This document shows, in pieces, positions 35,568-47,643 of a stretch of 64,000 bases of DNA; the first letter of the stretch is position 1, and every line of letters starts with the position of its first letter. A program made the position numbers and the translations under genes. The DNA lies in contig NC_079507.1 of NCBI RefSeq assembly GCF_030052815.1, positions 61,226,619 through 61,290,618 of the forward strand. Reading direction: 5' to 3'. The notes under the pieces were generated by a model. That model was not told where the DNA came from and did not search any database. It saw nothing but the letters and a program-made list of their open reading frames with translations. The stretch is from Hevea brasiliensis (lineage: Eukaryota; Streptophyta; Magnoliopsida; Malpighiales; Euphorbiaceae).

Positions 35568-38500
35568 TGTCCTTAAGTTTATTAGCCATTTGTGGAAAAA
35601 AAGAACTTAAAGTTTATTATCCATTTCCTTACTTATTTTCCTGTATGAGAGTTTTTCTGTGAAGATAGGAACTCTTTTTTATTTAATAGTTTATTTTATT
35701 TTACTTTTATATGAATAGATTTATCTTAGCTTGGGAAGGCACGAGTGAAGAGAATTATTGAGCATTCTGCCTATTATTTTCAAAAAGTAGTTTTCTGTTT
35801 TACAATCTCCGTTATCATTTTCCATTAGAAAACTAGAAATTACTTTCATTTGTTACCCTATTTTCGTTTTCTATCTATTACTCAATTTAGGTTGTGAACT
35901 TGTGAGTTTTGATAGGTATGGGGTTAATTAAATGTGGTGAAATGTTTTACTAGTAACATTTAGGATGTATTTTGTGTAAGGGATCAAACAAGACAACGAA
36001 AGGTAAGGCAAATCAAATAGTTGTCCTATCTTGTGTTCGATGCATGTGGGACAAGACAAATTAATTATACAAAATATTTTTTTATATAGTAAACAATATA
36101 TATAAATATTATGTTAAATAAATAATATAACAAATTAATATATAACATATAAATAATATTAAATTAGAAAGTTCCCGAAGTATCAATTTCTTTCAATTTA
36201 TATTATTTTATAACTCAATTCAACTCAACTAAGCCTTTATTCCAAAAATTTAGAGTCGGCTATATGGATTATCTTTCTCCACTTCAAACAATTTTGGATT
36301 AAATCATCGGAAATGTGTAATGCTTCTAGGTCATGCTGTAATACTCTCCTCCAAGTCAGTTTAAGTCTATCTCTTCTTCTCTTTCTATCCTCTAACCTAA
36401 AGTGCTCTACTTGTCTAACTGGAGCCTCCATATGTCTACGCTTCACATGACCAAACCACCTCAATCTCCTTTCTCTCAACTTATCCTTAATTGGTACCAC
36501 TCCTACCTTTTCTCTAATACTCTCATTACGGACTTTATCTAGTCTAGTATGGCTACTCATCCACCTTAATATTGTCATCTTCACAACTCTTATCTTAGAC
36601 ACATACGACTCTTTTAATGCCCAACACTCACTACCATGTAACATGGTCGGGCACATGACTGTACAGTAAAATTTTTCTTTCAACTTATTGGGAATCTTGC
36701 GATCACATAAAACTCTTGTGGCACGTCTCCACTTCAACCATCCGGCTTTAATTCTATGACTAACATTCTCCTCACATCCCATATCTACTTGAAGGACTGA
36801 GCCGAGATATTTAAAGTGATTACTTTGGGACAGTACCACTCCATCCAAACTAACTCTTTCTCTATTACTAGTTCGGCCTTCACTGAACTTGCAATGCATA
36901 TATTCTGTCTTCGTTCTACTTGACTTAAAGCCCTTTGACTCTAGAGTACTTCTCCAAAGCTCTAGCTTTCTATTGACTCGTTCTCGCGTCTCATCAATCA
37001 TAACTATATCATCTGCAAACATCATGCACCAAGAGATAGTCTTTTGTATATGTTTTGTCAATTCATCTAAAACTAATGTAAAAAGGTAAGGGCTTACAGC
37101 TGAACCTTGGTGTAATCCAACTGAGATAGGAAAATGTCTTGTGTCTCCTCCCACTGTGCGTACGATAGTAGTTGCTTCTTCATACATATCTTTCAACACT
37201 TGTATGTACCTAATAGATACCTTCTTTTGTTCTAACACTCTCCATAAGACATCTCTTGGAACACTATCATAAGCCTTCTCCAAATCGATAAAAACCATGT
37301 GTAGATCTTTCTTCACATCTCTATATTTCTCTATCAATATTCTAATAAGAAAGATTGCTTCCATAGTTGAATGACCGGGCATAAAGCCAAATTGATTAGG
37401 AGAGATAGAAGTATCATGACGTAGTCGATGTTCAACAACTCTCTCCCACAACTTCATAGTATGGCTCATGAGTTTAATTCCCTTATAGTTTGAGCAACTT
37501 CGTATTTCTTCCTTATTTTTAAAAATGGGTATTAAAATACTTTTCCTCCATTCATCAGACATTTTCTTTGAGTTTAGAATCTTATTAAACAATTTTGTTA
37601 ACCATGTCACTCCCATGTCTCCCAAACACTTTCACACTTCAATTGGTATTCCATTGGGTCCACAGGCGTTACTCACTTTCATTCTCTTAAGTGCTTCCTT
37701 TACTTTTAAAGATCTAATCAAACTACTTAGGCGGAGTTAATTTATATTATTTTATAAATATAATATTTATTGATAAAATCTTTTATTGATTATTTTTCAA
37801 ATATTGTTTTTATCTCATAAGATTGGACAAGTTGTCCCATGAGACATGAAGGAACAGAAAAAGAATGATTGGATAGGACAAGAAATCCATTTTTCTTGAG
37901 CCAATTTGTGCACTAAACAGAGATAAGGTAGAATTCCTTTTTTCCCTGCTCAGTTCACTAAACTAAATGCACCCTTATAGTACATTATCGAGGGAAGCAA
38001 TAACAAGAGAGAAGAAAATTGGCATCTGGTTTAGAAGTTTGAGTAGTAACAGTGAAGATAGAGTAAGAAGGAATTGGGAAAATAATCTGACCTATTTTTG
38101 GAAATGAGCTTATGGAAGTGAAGAGGAGAGAAGCCCAGCTTGATGACAGTGAGAGGAAAACAGTCCCTGTTGCTGACAATGAACAAGAGAGGCCCAACCT
38201 TCTTTCACTCTACCAAGTACTTGTTCCCCACTTTGCTTCCGTTTTGACCCTTGATTGGATTTTTAAGATTTATTTTGTTTTATCAACAGTGAAGATATCC
38301 AAATGTATGAGGTTTTTTTTTTTTTTTTTTTTTTGGTCTTAAATTGTAGCAAATCATGGGTATTGTGGGATGCCCTTAAATATTTCTTGTCATAAAAGTA
38401 CAGAACATATAAACCGTCGATCCTAGGTGAATGGGGTCTCTTGGTTCTCTTATACGTTTTGCCTTTCTTATACTGTGTTCAATGATTCCCTGTTTGTCAG

Positions 38501-40474
38501 GTAAAACAGACCCATATGTTATTCTAAGGCTGGGAGATCAAACCATACGTAGTAAAAAGAACAGTCAAACCACTGTCATTGGGCCTCCTGGTCAGCCAAT
38601 TTGGAATCAGGTGAAGTTTGTTATAGTTGTTTGTATAGTGTGTTTCATGTATTGACAAAGATTTCTTTCCTACTGGAATCATACACCAAATGGATGAATT
38701 TTAACCTGCAGCTTTAAGATATGATTAACTGAATTGTGCTTTATGACTTTGCCAGGATTTTCATATGCTTGTTGCAAATCCTAGGAAACAAAAATTGTAC
38801 ATCGAAGTGAAAGACTCCCTTGGATTTACAGATTTGGCTATTGGTAATGGAGAGGTAAATATCTTATCCTTTGAACAGACTTTTCTGGAATCTATGTGAG
38901 CAATAATAATATTTGTGAGTTGTAACATGTTAATAGTTTCCAAATTTTTTATTCCTAAAAGGGCTATTTTTTAGTACCAAAAATAAAATTTCTATATCAT
39001 ATTGAACAAAATAAAACAAGGGGGGCCCAATTTTTCAGATTTCAATATAGTCCAGGAGCTTACAGATGCATTTGGCTGGGTTTTAATCTTATGGTAGCCA
39101 TTTTACATGAATGTTTGACCATTGACATGAATAAATAGTGTGTTTGTGTGTGTAAATTGATCTGAACTCCTTCTATACTGAGAAATTTGCTCAAGTATAA
39201 AACTTCCGGGGTGTAACTGCTCAATTTGACAAGCCAACTGGTAAGAAGTATCATACTGCAATTGTCTAAGTAAATCACAAATAGAACTGAACCAACTCCT
39301 CTGGTTCAGTTTTCTTTTTAATTACATATTTTTAAGATTTGGTTGGTTGGTTGAAGGTGGCATTATGTTCCTTATCTTGGTTAGTTGCTCTTAACAGGAA
39401 TTTGACAGCTCTCTGTAGTTAAATATATTTGTCATTGTATACCAAGAGTTTAGTAGAACTTGTTATGTGGTGTTGATTGCTGTTAGAACTTCTTACAATT
39501 TCATAATATCTGCAACTTCTGTTTCAGTTGCATTAGAAGATATTGGCAGGCCCTCAAGTTACACTTGTTTAATACAATTCAAGTTCAATGTTCTAGGATA
39601 CCTTCTTTTTTTGTTCCTAGTTTTTTATTATGATTTGAGAGTGCAAATGGTGTTTGGATCTTGGAGAAATGTAATGGTGATTACCTTGTTATTTACTGGA
39701 TGCTGAGAGTTTGCCTGTCCTTGGTCCAGGTTTAGGTCTTCTTGCCAAAACTTGCCTGCATTCATTGGCTACCTCATAAACAAATGGAAGTTCTAGTTGA
39801 GCAGTTTTCTACAGTTAATGTCTTTCATTTTTCTTGTATGAATAGTTTTCCAAAATCCAATGGTATCTTCAGGTTGATCTAGGATCTCTCCAAGACACTG
39901 TACCAACAAACAGGATTGTGGTTTTACGTGGAGGTTGGGGACTGTTCAGAAAGGGATCTTATGGAGAAATACTTCTTCGACTAACATATAAAGCATATGT
40001 TGAGGATGAAGATGATGAGAAGACAGCAGTGGAGTCCACTGATACAGATGATTCAGATGATGAGTTGTCTGATTCTGAAGAATCAAATACTACTTTCAAG
40101 TCAACTAGAAGGGATTCATATAGTGAATCAGATAAAGAGTCATTTATGGATGTTCTTGCAGCTTTAATTGTTAGTGAGGAGTTTCAAGGGATTGTGGCGT
40201 CTGAGACAGGAAGCAACAAAATTTTGGATGATATCTCATCCGCAGCATCACGTGGTCTTAATGCTGAGTCAATCCCTTCAGATCCCTACAACAGTTCTGA
40301 AAGTTCAGGAGGTATAAATTAGTTATATATTGTAGATTGGTTCAACTATTCTTTCTTTATTCACATTTCAACTTGTTAATTGCAGGATCAGTCATAGTTT
40401 GGCTTGCTGTGTTTACAAGCACTTTAGTTCTAATAGCTGTCAATATGGGTGGCTCAAGTTTCTTCAACCCTTGA
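31500..40474 (+). CDS. NTMC2T5: Tricalbin-like SMP/C2 membrane contact-site protein (NTMC2T5 type)
   Basis: Eight exons join in frame to 675 residues: 31500-32323, 32841-33082, 34007-34025, 35299-35504, 38501-38610, 38756-38854, 39873-40311 and 40386-40474. A Ser/basic-rich N-terminus could be a plastid transit peptide. A membrane segment follows at about 146-164 (IVGLFVFFFFVGVVFDKLW). The SMP lipid-binding domain starts near 203 (VEWVNMVLGKLW) and ends near 388 (LPRLFVRPKKIVLD). One C2 domain follows (GELSVTLVDARKL, KTDPYVILRLGDQ), then an acidic Ser-rich linker and a C-terminal hydrophobic tail (SVIVWLAVFTSTLVLIAVNM). SMP/C2 proteins tether the ER to other membranes and move lipids. Length and layout match, from memory, Arabidopsis NTMC2T5 (At1g50260/At3g19830). 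Exon 3 has only 19 bases; intron 4 carries a LINE. Confidence 0.9.
33746..33787. repeat. Perfect 16-bp hairpin in tricalbin intron 2
   Basis: ATTTCTCAAATCAAAT (33746-33761) is followed, after a 10-base loop, by its exact complement ATTTGATTTGAGAAAT (33772-33787). No flanking duplication or transposon end was seen. Confidence 0.85.
35517..35564 (+). repeat. (TC)24 microsatellite beside a splice donor
   Basis: A perfect TC run begins 12 bases after the donor of tricalbin exon 4 (35505). Expansion here could affect splicing by placing a pyrimidine tract next to the 5' splice site; this is inference. Confidence 0.92.
36195..37757 (-). mobile_element. 5'-truncated RTE-type LINE in tricalbin intron 4
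   Basis: The insert 36214-37738 is flanked by a perfect 19-bp duplication AATTTATATTATTTTATAA (36195-36213 and 37739-37757). It encodes a reverse transcriptase on the minus strand: FGFMPGHSTMEAIF, VFIDLEKAYDSVPR, QGSAVSPYLFTLVLDEL and the catalytic MMFADDIVMI, then the ATRVLCDRKIPNKLKEKF and RRLRWFGHVKRR blocks. The 3' end is short, with a GGCTTAGTTGAGTTGAATTGAG-like tail, typical of plant RTE elements. The endonuclease half is missing, so the copy is 5'-truncated by incomplete reverse transcription. One stop lies near 37626, upstream of the long frame. Confidence 0.92.
36237..37625 (-). pseudogene. RTE LINE reverse transcriptase fragment
   Basis: A 462-codon open frame on the minus strand holds all RT core blocks, including the F/YADD active site written as FADDIV. 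The frame is unusually intact for a truncated LINE, suggesting a fairly recent insertion. Plant annotation pipelines often mislabel such frames as ordinary genes. It has no start of its own and no promoter. Confidence 0.9.
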
Positions 40475-43400
40475 TATGACATCGAAAAGCTTGCAAGTTG
40501 GTCTTAGTACTCCTATTGAAGAAAGTAATTTCTGAAACTTCTTTCTACTTTATTTTTCTTTGCAATATACTTATAGTTGCATATGTTAACTCTTCCACCA
40601 TCATAGCAAATTTTCCATTTAATGTGCACAGTTGGCTTTTGAGTTATACCTTATCTAGGCATTTGTTGTCAGTAGAGGAAATACCTTTCACTTCGGCAAT
40701 TGTGGAATGGACCCGTTTGGTTCGGTTAAACAGGGTACAAGAATCTAAATGGGAATATCATTGGGAATGTCATATCCCCACGCTTGAAGTTGGTAATATG
40801 AGGGGGAATGAGTTTCCCCCATGTAAGGTAATTATCTAATCCCTTAACCTCCCAAGTCCATCACATTCTCATTCCATGGCCTGTAGAATTTTATGCGTAG
40901 GCCATGTGACAATAAAAAGTTAAATATATGCATTTGTGTGTGTAATCAGCTATAGTAAAAAGGTAACTAAAATTAGAAGTTATGAAAAATATTTTTAGTT
41001 ATTTTACAATCTTTGACCAGTTGGATCTTGCTCCATGGCATAAAAATTTTAAAAACCAAATATATAGTGTGTGTTTGATTTATTCATTTATATATTAATA
41101 TTATGTGTAATTATATAAATTTAAGTGACTTGGCCACAATCACAACGAAGAAGTAGAGGCAATAATTGTATCACCCAAAAAAAGTATAGGCTACAATTGG
41201 CTATTCTCAAAGTTTCAGTCTTTAACTGGAAATTGGAGAAAATGTTCAGTTCCTCTATTTTGTGATTAAGCCTTAATTTAGTTCAGTACAGAATCTAGGT
41301 ATACAAGTAGAGGTAAAACATGGCCATGTTCCTGTCCAGTCCTGGAACCAGACTGGAACTGGCTCAGTCAAACCTGAGATTGGAACCATCTTGGGGGAGG
41401 GTTGATTCTGATCGCTACCCCCCTTGAACCAAAACCGGTGGTCTGGTTTGGTTTGAACATGTTTTTATTTTTTAGGAAAAAAAAACTTGAAATAATTTTG
41501 GACTGTTGGATTAACTTAACTCAGATTGAATTGGAAATGGAATCAACACCTTGTGATCCGATTTAGAGCACTCCCCTCCTCTCCATGGGCTAAAACTAGC
41601 TGGTGGCCTTCTCAAATAGAGGTTCTAGTTTTTTTTTTTTTTTTTTTTTGTGTAATTTCTTTCTTTCTCTCCTGCTATAGACGCATATTGTCTCTGGATG
41701 GCTGAATACATATAGAAAATGAACTTGTTTAGTTTTGTTTTGGCTATAAATTTTTGCATAGCAATGTCAAGTAACTGGATTATGGTGTTTATTTTATGCC
41801 GAAACAAGATTTCACCCTGAGATTAGGTTTAAGAATTTGCTTGGGCAAAATGTTTAACTAGAATAAATTTGCAGTGGAAGTTTTGAAGTGGCCATGAGTT
41901 GATTAATCTCAGGAGGCTTTAGTTTTGCATAAAAAATTATTCAATTAAGTGCAGAAACCAATCAAGTGTTATTTATTTATTTCTTGACTTGGCAATGGCA
42001 TGCTATAGATTTTATGCTCATAAATTTTCATTGTTATTCTGCACTTAATTAAACAGTGCATAATTTATTTTGAAAAAAATTTGTTATGTTAATATGATGT
42101 TTGTAGAAAAGAGTTGCAGATTTGGTATGATGTTAGCAGTTGATTTTATTCGGAATTGCGTTGTTTCCTGGCAGGTTGTGCAGTAAAGCCCCTCTTCGCA
42201 CATCATAGGTATTATTGGTTATTTGAATAGCAATATTCTTTTGGCCCCGGAAAATTTTGACTTTTCTTTCTTTTTTTTTTTTTTTTTTTTTTCAATTCTA
42301 AGGCTTAATAAAAGAATTAGGATTTACAAGCTAAAATGGCCGTGCAATCCTGCTAGTATAATTTTTATAATATTATATATTTTAAATAAAATTATTATAT
42401 ATAGTTTATTGGAAAAGTTATTTAACTATTTTCATTTTCTATATATGCAAAATATATCCATATATAGTTAGGTAAATTATAATTTTATAATTAATAGGCT
42501 AAAGTGGATAATTTCTTTGATAAAAAGTGATTGAATAAATGTAATTATTTAATGGTTAAAAATTATTGAAATGAGAAAAAAATTTAAAAATTAGATATTA
42601 AAAAATAAAAATTAAGAAGGTTCAACTGGTTGAAAAAGGAAAAAAAAAATCTGATAAAAGTCTTACAATATTATTATTAGAATAGTAATTTAAAATTGAA
42701 TTTTGATATATGTGAGTAAAATTGATTGTATTGCTCTTTATATATATATATATATAATTTACATTATTTTTCTGATGATAACAGTATAAATTACTTTTAG
42801 TTTATTATAAATTAAGAAATTATATTTTTAAATTTATGTTTTTAAAGTATTTATTTATAAAAAAAATAAAAAAATGTCCTTTGCATTCGCTTTCAAAATT
42901 TAATTAGATGTTATTTAAATTGTATAAAAATATTTAAATAATATTATCTTTTTGGGTAAATATTGAATAAGTATAATAATAAAATGCTTTAATAACTTAA
43001 AATAAAAAAAAATTAATGAGATTTATCTTTTATTTTAAATTAAAATTAAAATAAATATACAATAAAAAAAATTAATGCTAATGGAAATTACTATTATAAA
43101 ACCTTAAAGAGTAGTATTGGGACTAGAGAAAAAAAACTAAGAGCGTGGCATTGTTAGGGAAATGGTACCAACAAATTTCCATTTCATTGTTACAGTATAA
43201 ATAAATAAAGGAATTTAAAGTTATTTTAATAAAAATAATAATAATTAGTATAAATTTAAAAATGAAAAAGAAAAATAAAATAATATAGCTAGAGTTACTG
43301 TTTTAAAATAATAATATTTAGCATAAATATAATACTTAAATAGTTAAATAAGTTAAACATACAATTTAATGAATATAAAAGAAAAATAAGAATAAAATAA

Positions 43401-44105
43401 AATATAATTTATATAAATTATATTTAAGTGGTTGAATTTATAAAATAATTTAAAATTAAAAAATTTTGAAACGGAAAAAAAAAAGATATTTTTGTGCAAA
43501 ATGAATAAATAATTAAAAAAAAAAACCTTGTAGGATAAATATTGTAGTTTTTAAACTAAAAAGATTAAAAAAAAAATGAAAAACACCTAAATGAAAAAGG
43601 GTGTTTAGGAGTGGAGTGTGGTGTGTGCAGAGTCGAACTGTTCATGGCCCTCTAAAAATTGTCAAAATGAAAATTTTATTTATAAATGTTAGTTTATTTT
43701 TTTCAAAAAGCTGACTCCTCTAAAATTTTTTAAATTTAAATTTTATAAATTTTAGTGTATTTTTCTTAAAAAAAAAAACACTACAATTTGCCACTTAATA
43801 TTTTATCTTTATTTTGGTTTCTGCATTTATAAATTTTATATTATTTAATTTTGATCACTTAATATATTTTTATTAAAATTTTATTTAATTTTTTTTTAAT
43901 ATTTATTTTTCACCTCTCAAAAGGTAAATTTGTAGTTTCATTCTTGGGTGTGTGGTAAAGTAATGGAAATGAGGGACATTGGATGGATTGAGACTTCTTT
44001 AACAAAAGAATATACAACATTTAAAAAAAGTTTGTAGCGTAAAATTCTAAGTAAAAATTTAAAAAAAAAAAAGCAAAAAAATGTCAGGGTGACTTATTGA
44101 AACAG
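40475..44105. other. Intergenic DNA, tricalbin 3' end to Harbinger-like MITE
   Basis: The first 300-400 bases are the tricalbin 3' untranslated region. 41300-41600 is less AT-rich and has CCAGACTGG-like and CCGGTGGTCTGG-like segments that resemble transposon sequence, but no ends or duplication were found. 42200-44100 is strongly AT-rich. A segment near 43670-43930 resembles one near 61700-61930 (AAAATTTTATTTRTAAATTTTAG-like blocks), so both may be relics of one repeat family. No gene was seen. Confidence 0.45.
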
Positions 44106-44926
44106 TAAAGGCCTGTTTGGATTAACTGTTGAATACAACTTATAGCTGTTAGCTGATGACTGTTACTGTTAGCTGATAGCTAATAACTGATAGTTGATGA
44201 TGATCGTTTTATATTAAGTGTTTGGTAAAATTATATTTAGCTGTTGCTGTTAATATGTGAAATGACTAATAAGGGTATATATCATATAATTTATTTTATT
44301 ATTTAAATAAATATAAAATTATAAATTTATTACATTATATTATTTATTTTATTATTAAATTAAATATATAATTATTAAATTAATATATTATATTATTTAA
44401 ATAAATATATAATTATTAATCTTTTATATTATATCATTTATTTTATTATTGAAATAAGAAAATAATTATTTTTTTAAGATAATTAAATAATTTTAAAAAT
44501 ATAGATAAAATAATAAAATAATTATTATTGTTAATAGAAAAATTTATAATTAATTTTAAGTTTTTGGATATAAATAAATATTTTATATTTTATGTTACTA
44601 ATAAAAAATATTTTAACAAAGTTGAAATGTATTAATTAAAATATTAAAATTATAAATAAAAAAATAAAAATATTAATAATATTAATTTTCAAGTTAAATA
44701 AAAAAAGATAATATGGTCAAAATAAAAAATAAAATCAGATCAGTTATCAGCTGATGAAAAACAGCTCTAAAAATAAAGTTGAAACAAACTGCAGCTGATG
44801 GGTATCATATCAGTTGTCCATCAGCTATCAGCTCTATTTTTTTAAGCTTGCCAAACACCGCAATTTATCTGTTTGGATGTCTATCAGCTATCAGCTGAAC
44901 CCAACAGGTAAACCAAACACCCCTAA
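44106..44926. mobile_element. PIF/Harbinger-like MITE (about 815 bp)
   Basis: The element 44109-44923 starts AGGCCTGTTTGGATTAACTGTTG and ends with the imperfect complement (the opposite strand begins GGGGTGTTTGGTTTACCTGTTGGG). It is flanked by TAA on both sides (44106-44108 and 44924-44926). A 3-bp TAA/TTA duplication and GGCCTGTTTGG-type ends fit the Tourist group of PIF/Harbinger. Subterminal AGCTGATAGCTGA motifs are repeated many times at both ends in opposite orientation. The middle is AT-rich and non-coding. Confidence 0.8.
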
Positions 44927-44930
44927 GTGT

Positions 44931-45069
44931 TCTATCTCTCTCTCTCTTTGTTTGACATTTTTCTCTTCCTATCAGTTTGACGTGGCAAGCAGCTACAAGA
45001 ATGACGTGGCAAACATCAAAGAAAAATAATCTCTCCTCCCTATTTCTTCTTTCTAGTCTCGTTCTCTCC

Positions 45070-45108
<39 letters not shown>

Positions 45109-45170
45109 GCACATATTTTGCCTCTCACTCCCTTCTTCCTTTCCCTCTCTCTCTCTCTCTCTTTCCCTTT
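44931..45170 (+). repeat. CT-rich low-complexity tract
   Basis: Several TC runs lie here, the longest at 45073-45104, separated by short CT-rich pieces. The open frames on both strands in this area (44865-45348) are products of the repeat and not genes. Confidence 0.85.
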
Positions 45171-45736
45171 TCCTATTCCTTTTGTCTCCTTCTCACATTC
45201 GGCTTCTCTCTCCCCCTGTCTCCATCATTCTGCAAATCTGAAACCCCCAAGCACTTCATTGAAACGCACAGCAAAAGCAAGCATGAGAATTTTCGCACAA
45301 TTGTTTTTGCCATCACAATCACAAACCCAAAGCACAAAGTCAACATAAAATAATGATAGATAGTAGATATGCTAAAGACTAGTAAGCTAAGCACAGTGGT
45401 AGCATAAAACAATTATATAAACAGAATATAAGCATAATAAAATTTTGCAATAACTTGGAAGGCGGCTTCTAGTTTTTAAAAAATTAAATTTGATTTTTTA
45501 AAAAATTTCAAACACCCATTTGAATTAGAGGGTGGAGATCACAGGAACATGAAAATAAACAGCATCCAAATCCAGACCATAAACTGTTTAAAAAATTTAA
45601 AATCATCCAAATCTCATCTAATGCGTTAAAAATCCAAGACAACTAAAGCATTCAGCTAAAAATTAGAAACTCACTGGCATTGTCAGAAAATGCAACGAAA
45701 AAAGTTTTACCTATTCATTCCAAACTTATTTCATAA
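45171..45736. other. Intergenic DNA where the DWF1 3' end would be expected
   Basis: The last 60 or so residues of a DWF1 protein should be encoded here on the minus strand, but I find no matching sequence. No other feature was recognised. Confidence 0.5.
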
Positions 45737-47643
45737 TCAGTCAAACATTCTCCAAAAGTTCTTCTCACTTAGCTCAGAAATTGCATATTGCGGCTGGAAT
45801 CCATGATTCTCGATTAATCAGTTCTCCATTCTACGAACTGCCTCAGCACCATCAAACACCTCACCTCTGAAGACAGGTCCCGGTGTGTAATACTCTCCAA
45901 CGTCTGTGTACATTTGAGCATAGCGTGTGTCTCCCTGTCTGAGCTGATGCTCAAATCCTGGCTCAGGGTACACCATAGTTTTTACAGGCAACTTGAACAA
46001 TCTGTGTGGGCAGAGCCAAATAGGGTATATCTAGAAATAACAATGAGCATATTAATATTTTGACATTACATCATCATGGTGTTCAAATGCGAAATAGCTT
46101 CCAAACGCATCCAAGGGACAATAAATATGATCAATATTCCCTGAACATAAGCCTGCAGGTTAAGACCTGCCACTAAATAAGCATAATTGTTAACAGCTAT
46201 TAATAGTCATATCATCTTATTTCTTTCCACGCTCAACTATGCCAGGATGTTAGGCGGTTAACTTTCAATTTACATTTAAACCAATTGTATGTGGGTAGAC
46301 ATTTAAATGTTACATGAGATAAATATTATTAATTGTTTAATCTGAATAAAATATCAACAAGAAAATAGTGGACGGTGCAATATAGCAAGATTACCTCCAT
46401 CTGACGATGGACCCACTCTAGGGCATCGCCAACCTTGTAAAGAGGAACAAGCATATCTTGAATAACATGCATCTCATGGTAGTAGTTTCTGATAGCTTCA
46501 CCTTGGGTAGCCTTGAGGAGAGAAACCTTGGGAGGCATCATCCAGCACAAAAGAAACCTAAACCACCATTGATCAGCAAATGGAAGTATAAGTTTTCCCT
46601 CCCAATATAAACACCTAGTGTGCCTGTGGTAATATTCCCTGGTGGGGATGTACTCCACAAACTCACCTTTCTTCAAGGCTGTCTGTGCATGCTGATAGAA
46701 CCAAGGTTTAAACCACCAACCAACACTTTTAATTACATTGCGCTTCTTCTTGGCTTCTTCTTTTGAGGCATATCTCCCTGTCATCATAACACCTTCGGTA
46801 GAAGTATAAATCATGGCTTCTACAATGTCTGGAACCTTCTCTGGGTTATCCTGGTCAAGATCTCTGGGTGCAAAAGAGTCCATATAAGCCCGTGCAAGAT
46901 CTTTTAGATTTACCCACTACAGGTTTATACGTGACCTTCATGTATTCTTTAATGGGTATAAGCTTGATCTCAGCAGAGACAAGAAGGCCAAGTGTCCCTT
47001 GAGACCAAGGGATAGCATAAAAAAGATCAGAATATTCATTGTCCTTGGTAGCTCTGACAACTTGACCGTCTGCCATAACAATTTCATAAGCTACAACAGT
47101 ATCAGAGGACAAGCCATATGTATGAGAGCTACCTTCAATCCCATAACTATTGATGAGCCCTCCAACAGTAAGATCATCAAGCTCGGCAACCACTGCAAGG
47201 GATAGATTCATTGGGACAGTTTCCCTAGTAATCTGTCCCATGTTTACAAGTGGCTCAACTCTCGCAATCATTCTTTCTTTATCAATTTCAAGGACATTAC
47301 GGAAGGCTGATAAATCAACTTCAAAATGCCGGGCTCTCTTGTAGTCAACATTCCGCATTCCAACAGCAATCCAGGGTTTACGGGTAGTGCATACAAGACC
47401 ATCCTTTAATGGGTTCCTTTGCTTGAGGCGTTTCACAACTTTTTGAACATTTTCTTCATGTTCCTTCTGTCGTTGCTTGTAGGACTTCATCCCAGATTTA
47501 ACATCTCCAAGATAAGTGAGAAAGTAAATTGTAAAGGAGATTGGCAGGACAACAAAAATAACCAAAATCTATCGGAACTGGAATAAATAGTCCACCAACA
47601 CCTTTTTCCTCTTTGGGCGCAGGGGGGCCTCAAGATCTGACAT
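45737..47643 (-). pseudogene. DWF1: DWF1/DIMINUTO delta24-sterol reductase, decayed copy
   Basis: Two coding exons (46395-47643 and 45737-46030, intron with GT/AG ends) follow the plant DWF1 sequence closely: MSDLEAPLRPKRKKVLVDYL, membrane anchor ILVIFVVLPISF, the FAD-binding core (VEPLVNMGQITRETVP, LTVGGLINSYGIEGSSHTYG), GWWFKPWFYQHAQ and CLYWEGKLILPF. DWF1 reduces the side-chain double bond of sterols, converting 24-methylenecholesterol to campesterol for brassinosteroids and membranes, in the ER. This copy has a TAG stop at codon 25 (47569-47571) and a TGA stop (45818-45820), both where Trp is conserved, one extra A in a run (46909-46911) shifting the frame before MDSFAPRD, a third stop at 45737-45739, and no recognisable last 60 or so residues. 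The kept intron shows it is a duplicate of a normal gene and not a retrocopy. Confidence 0.88.

Noticed and set aside
36237..37625. 462-codon open frame that could be taken for a host gene
   Set aside because: It is the reverse transcriptase of a LINE with a 19-bp target duplication in an intron of a gene on the other strand.
44865..45348. Open frames rich in Ser/Leu or Arg/Glu
   Set aside because: They come from TC dinucleotide runs.
45818..47643. DWF1 as a functional gene using a later start or several exons
   Set aside because: A later start would remove the membrane anchor but still leave the frameshift at 46909-46911 and the downstream stops. No splice signals were seen that would skip them without deleting conserved core.
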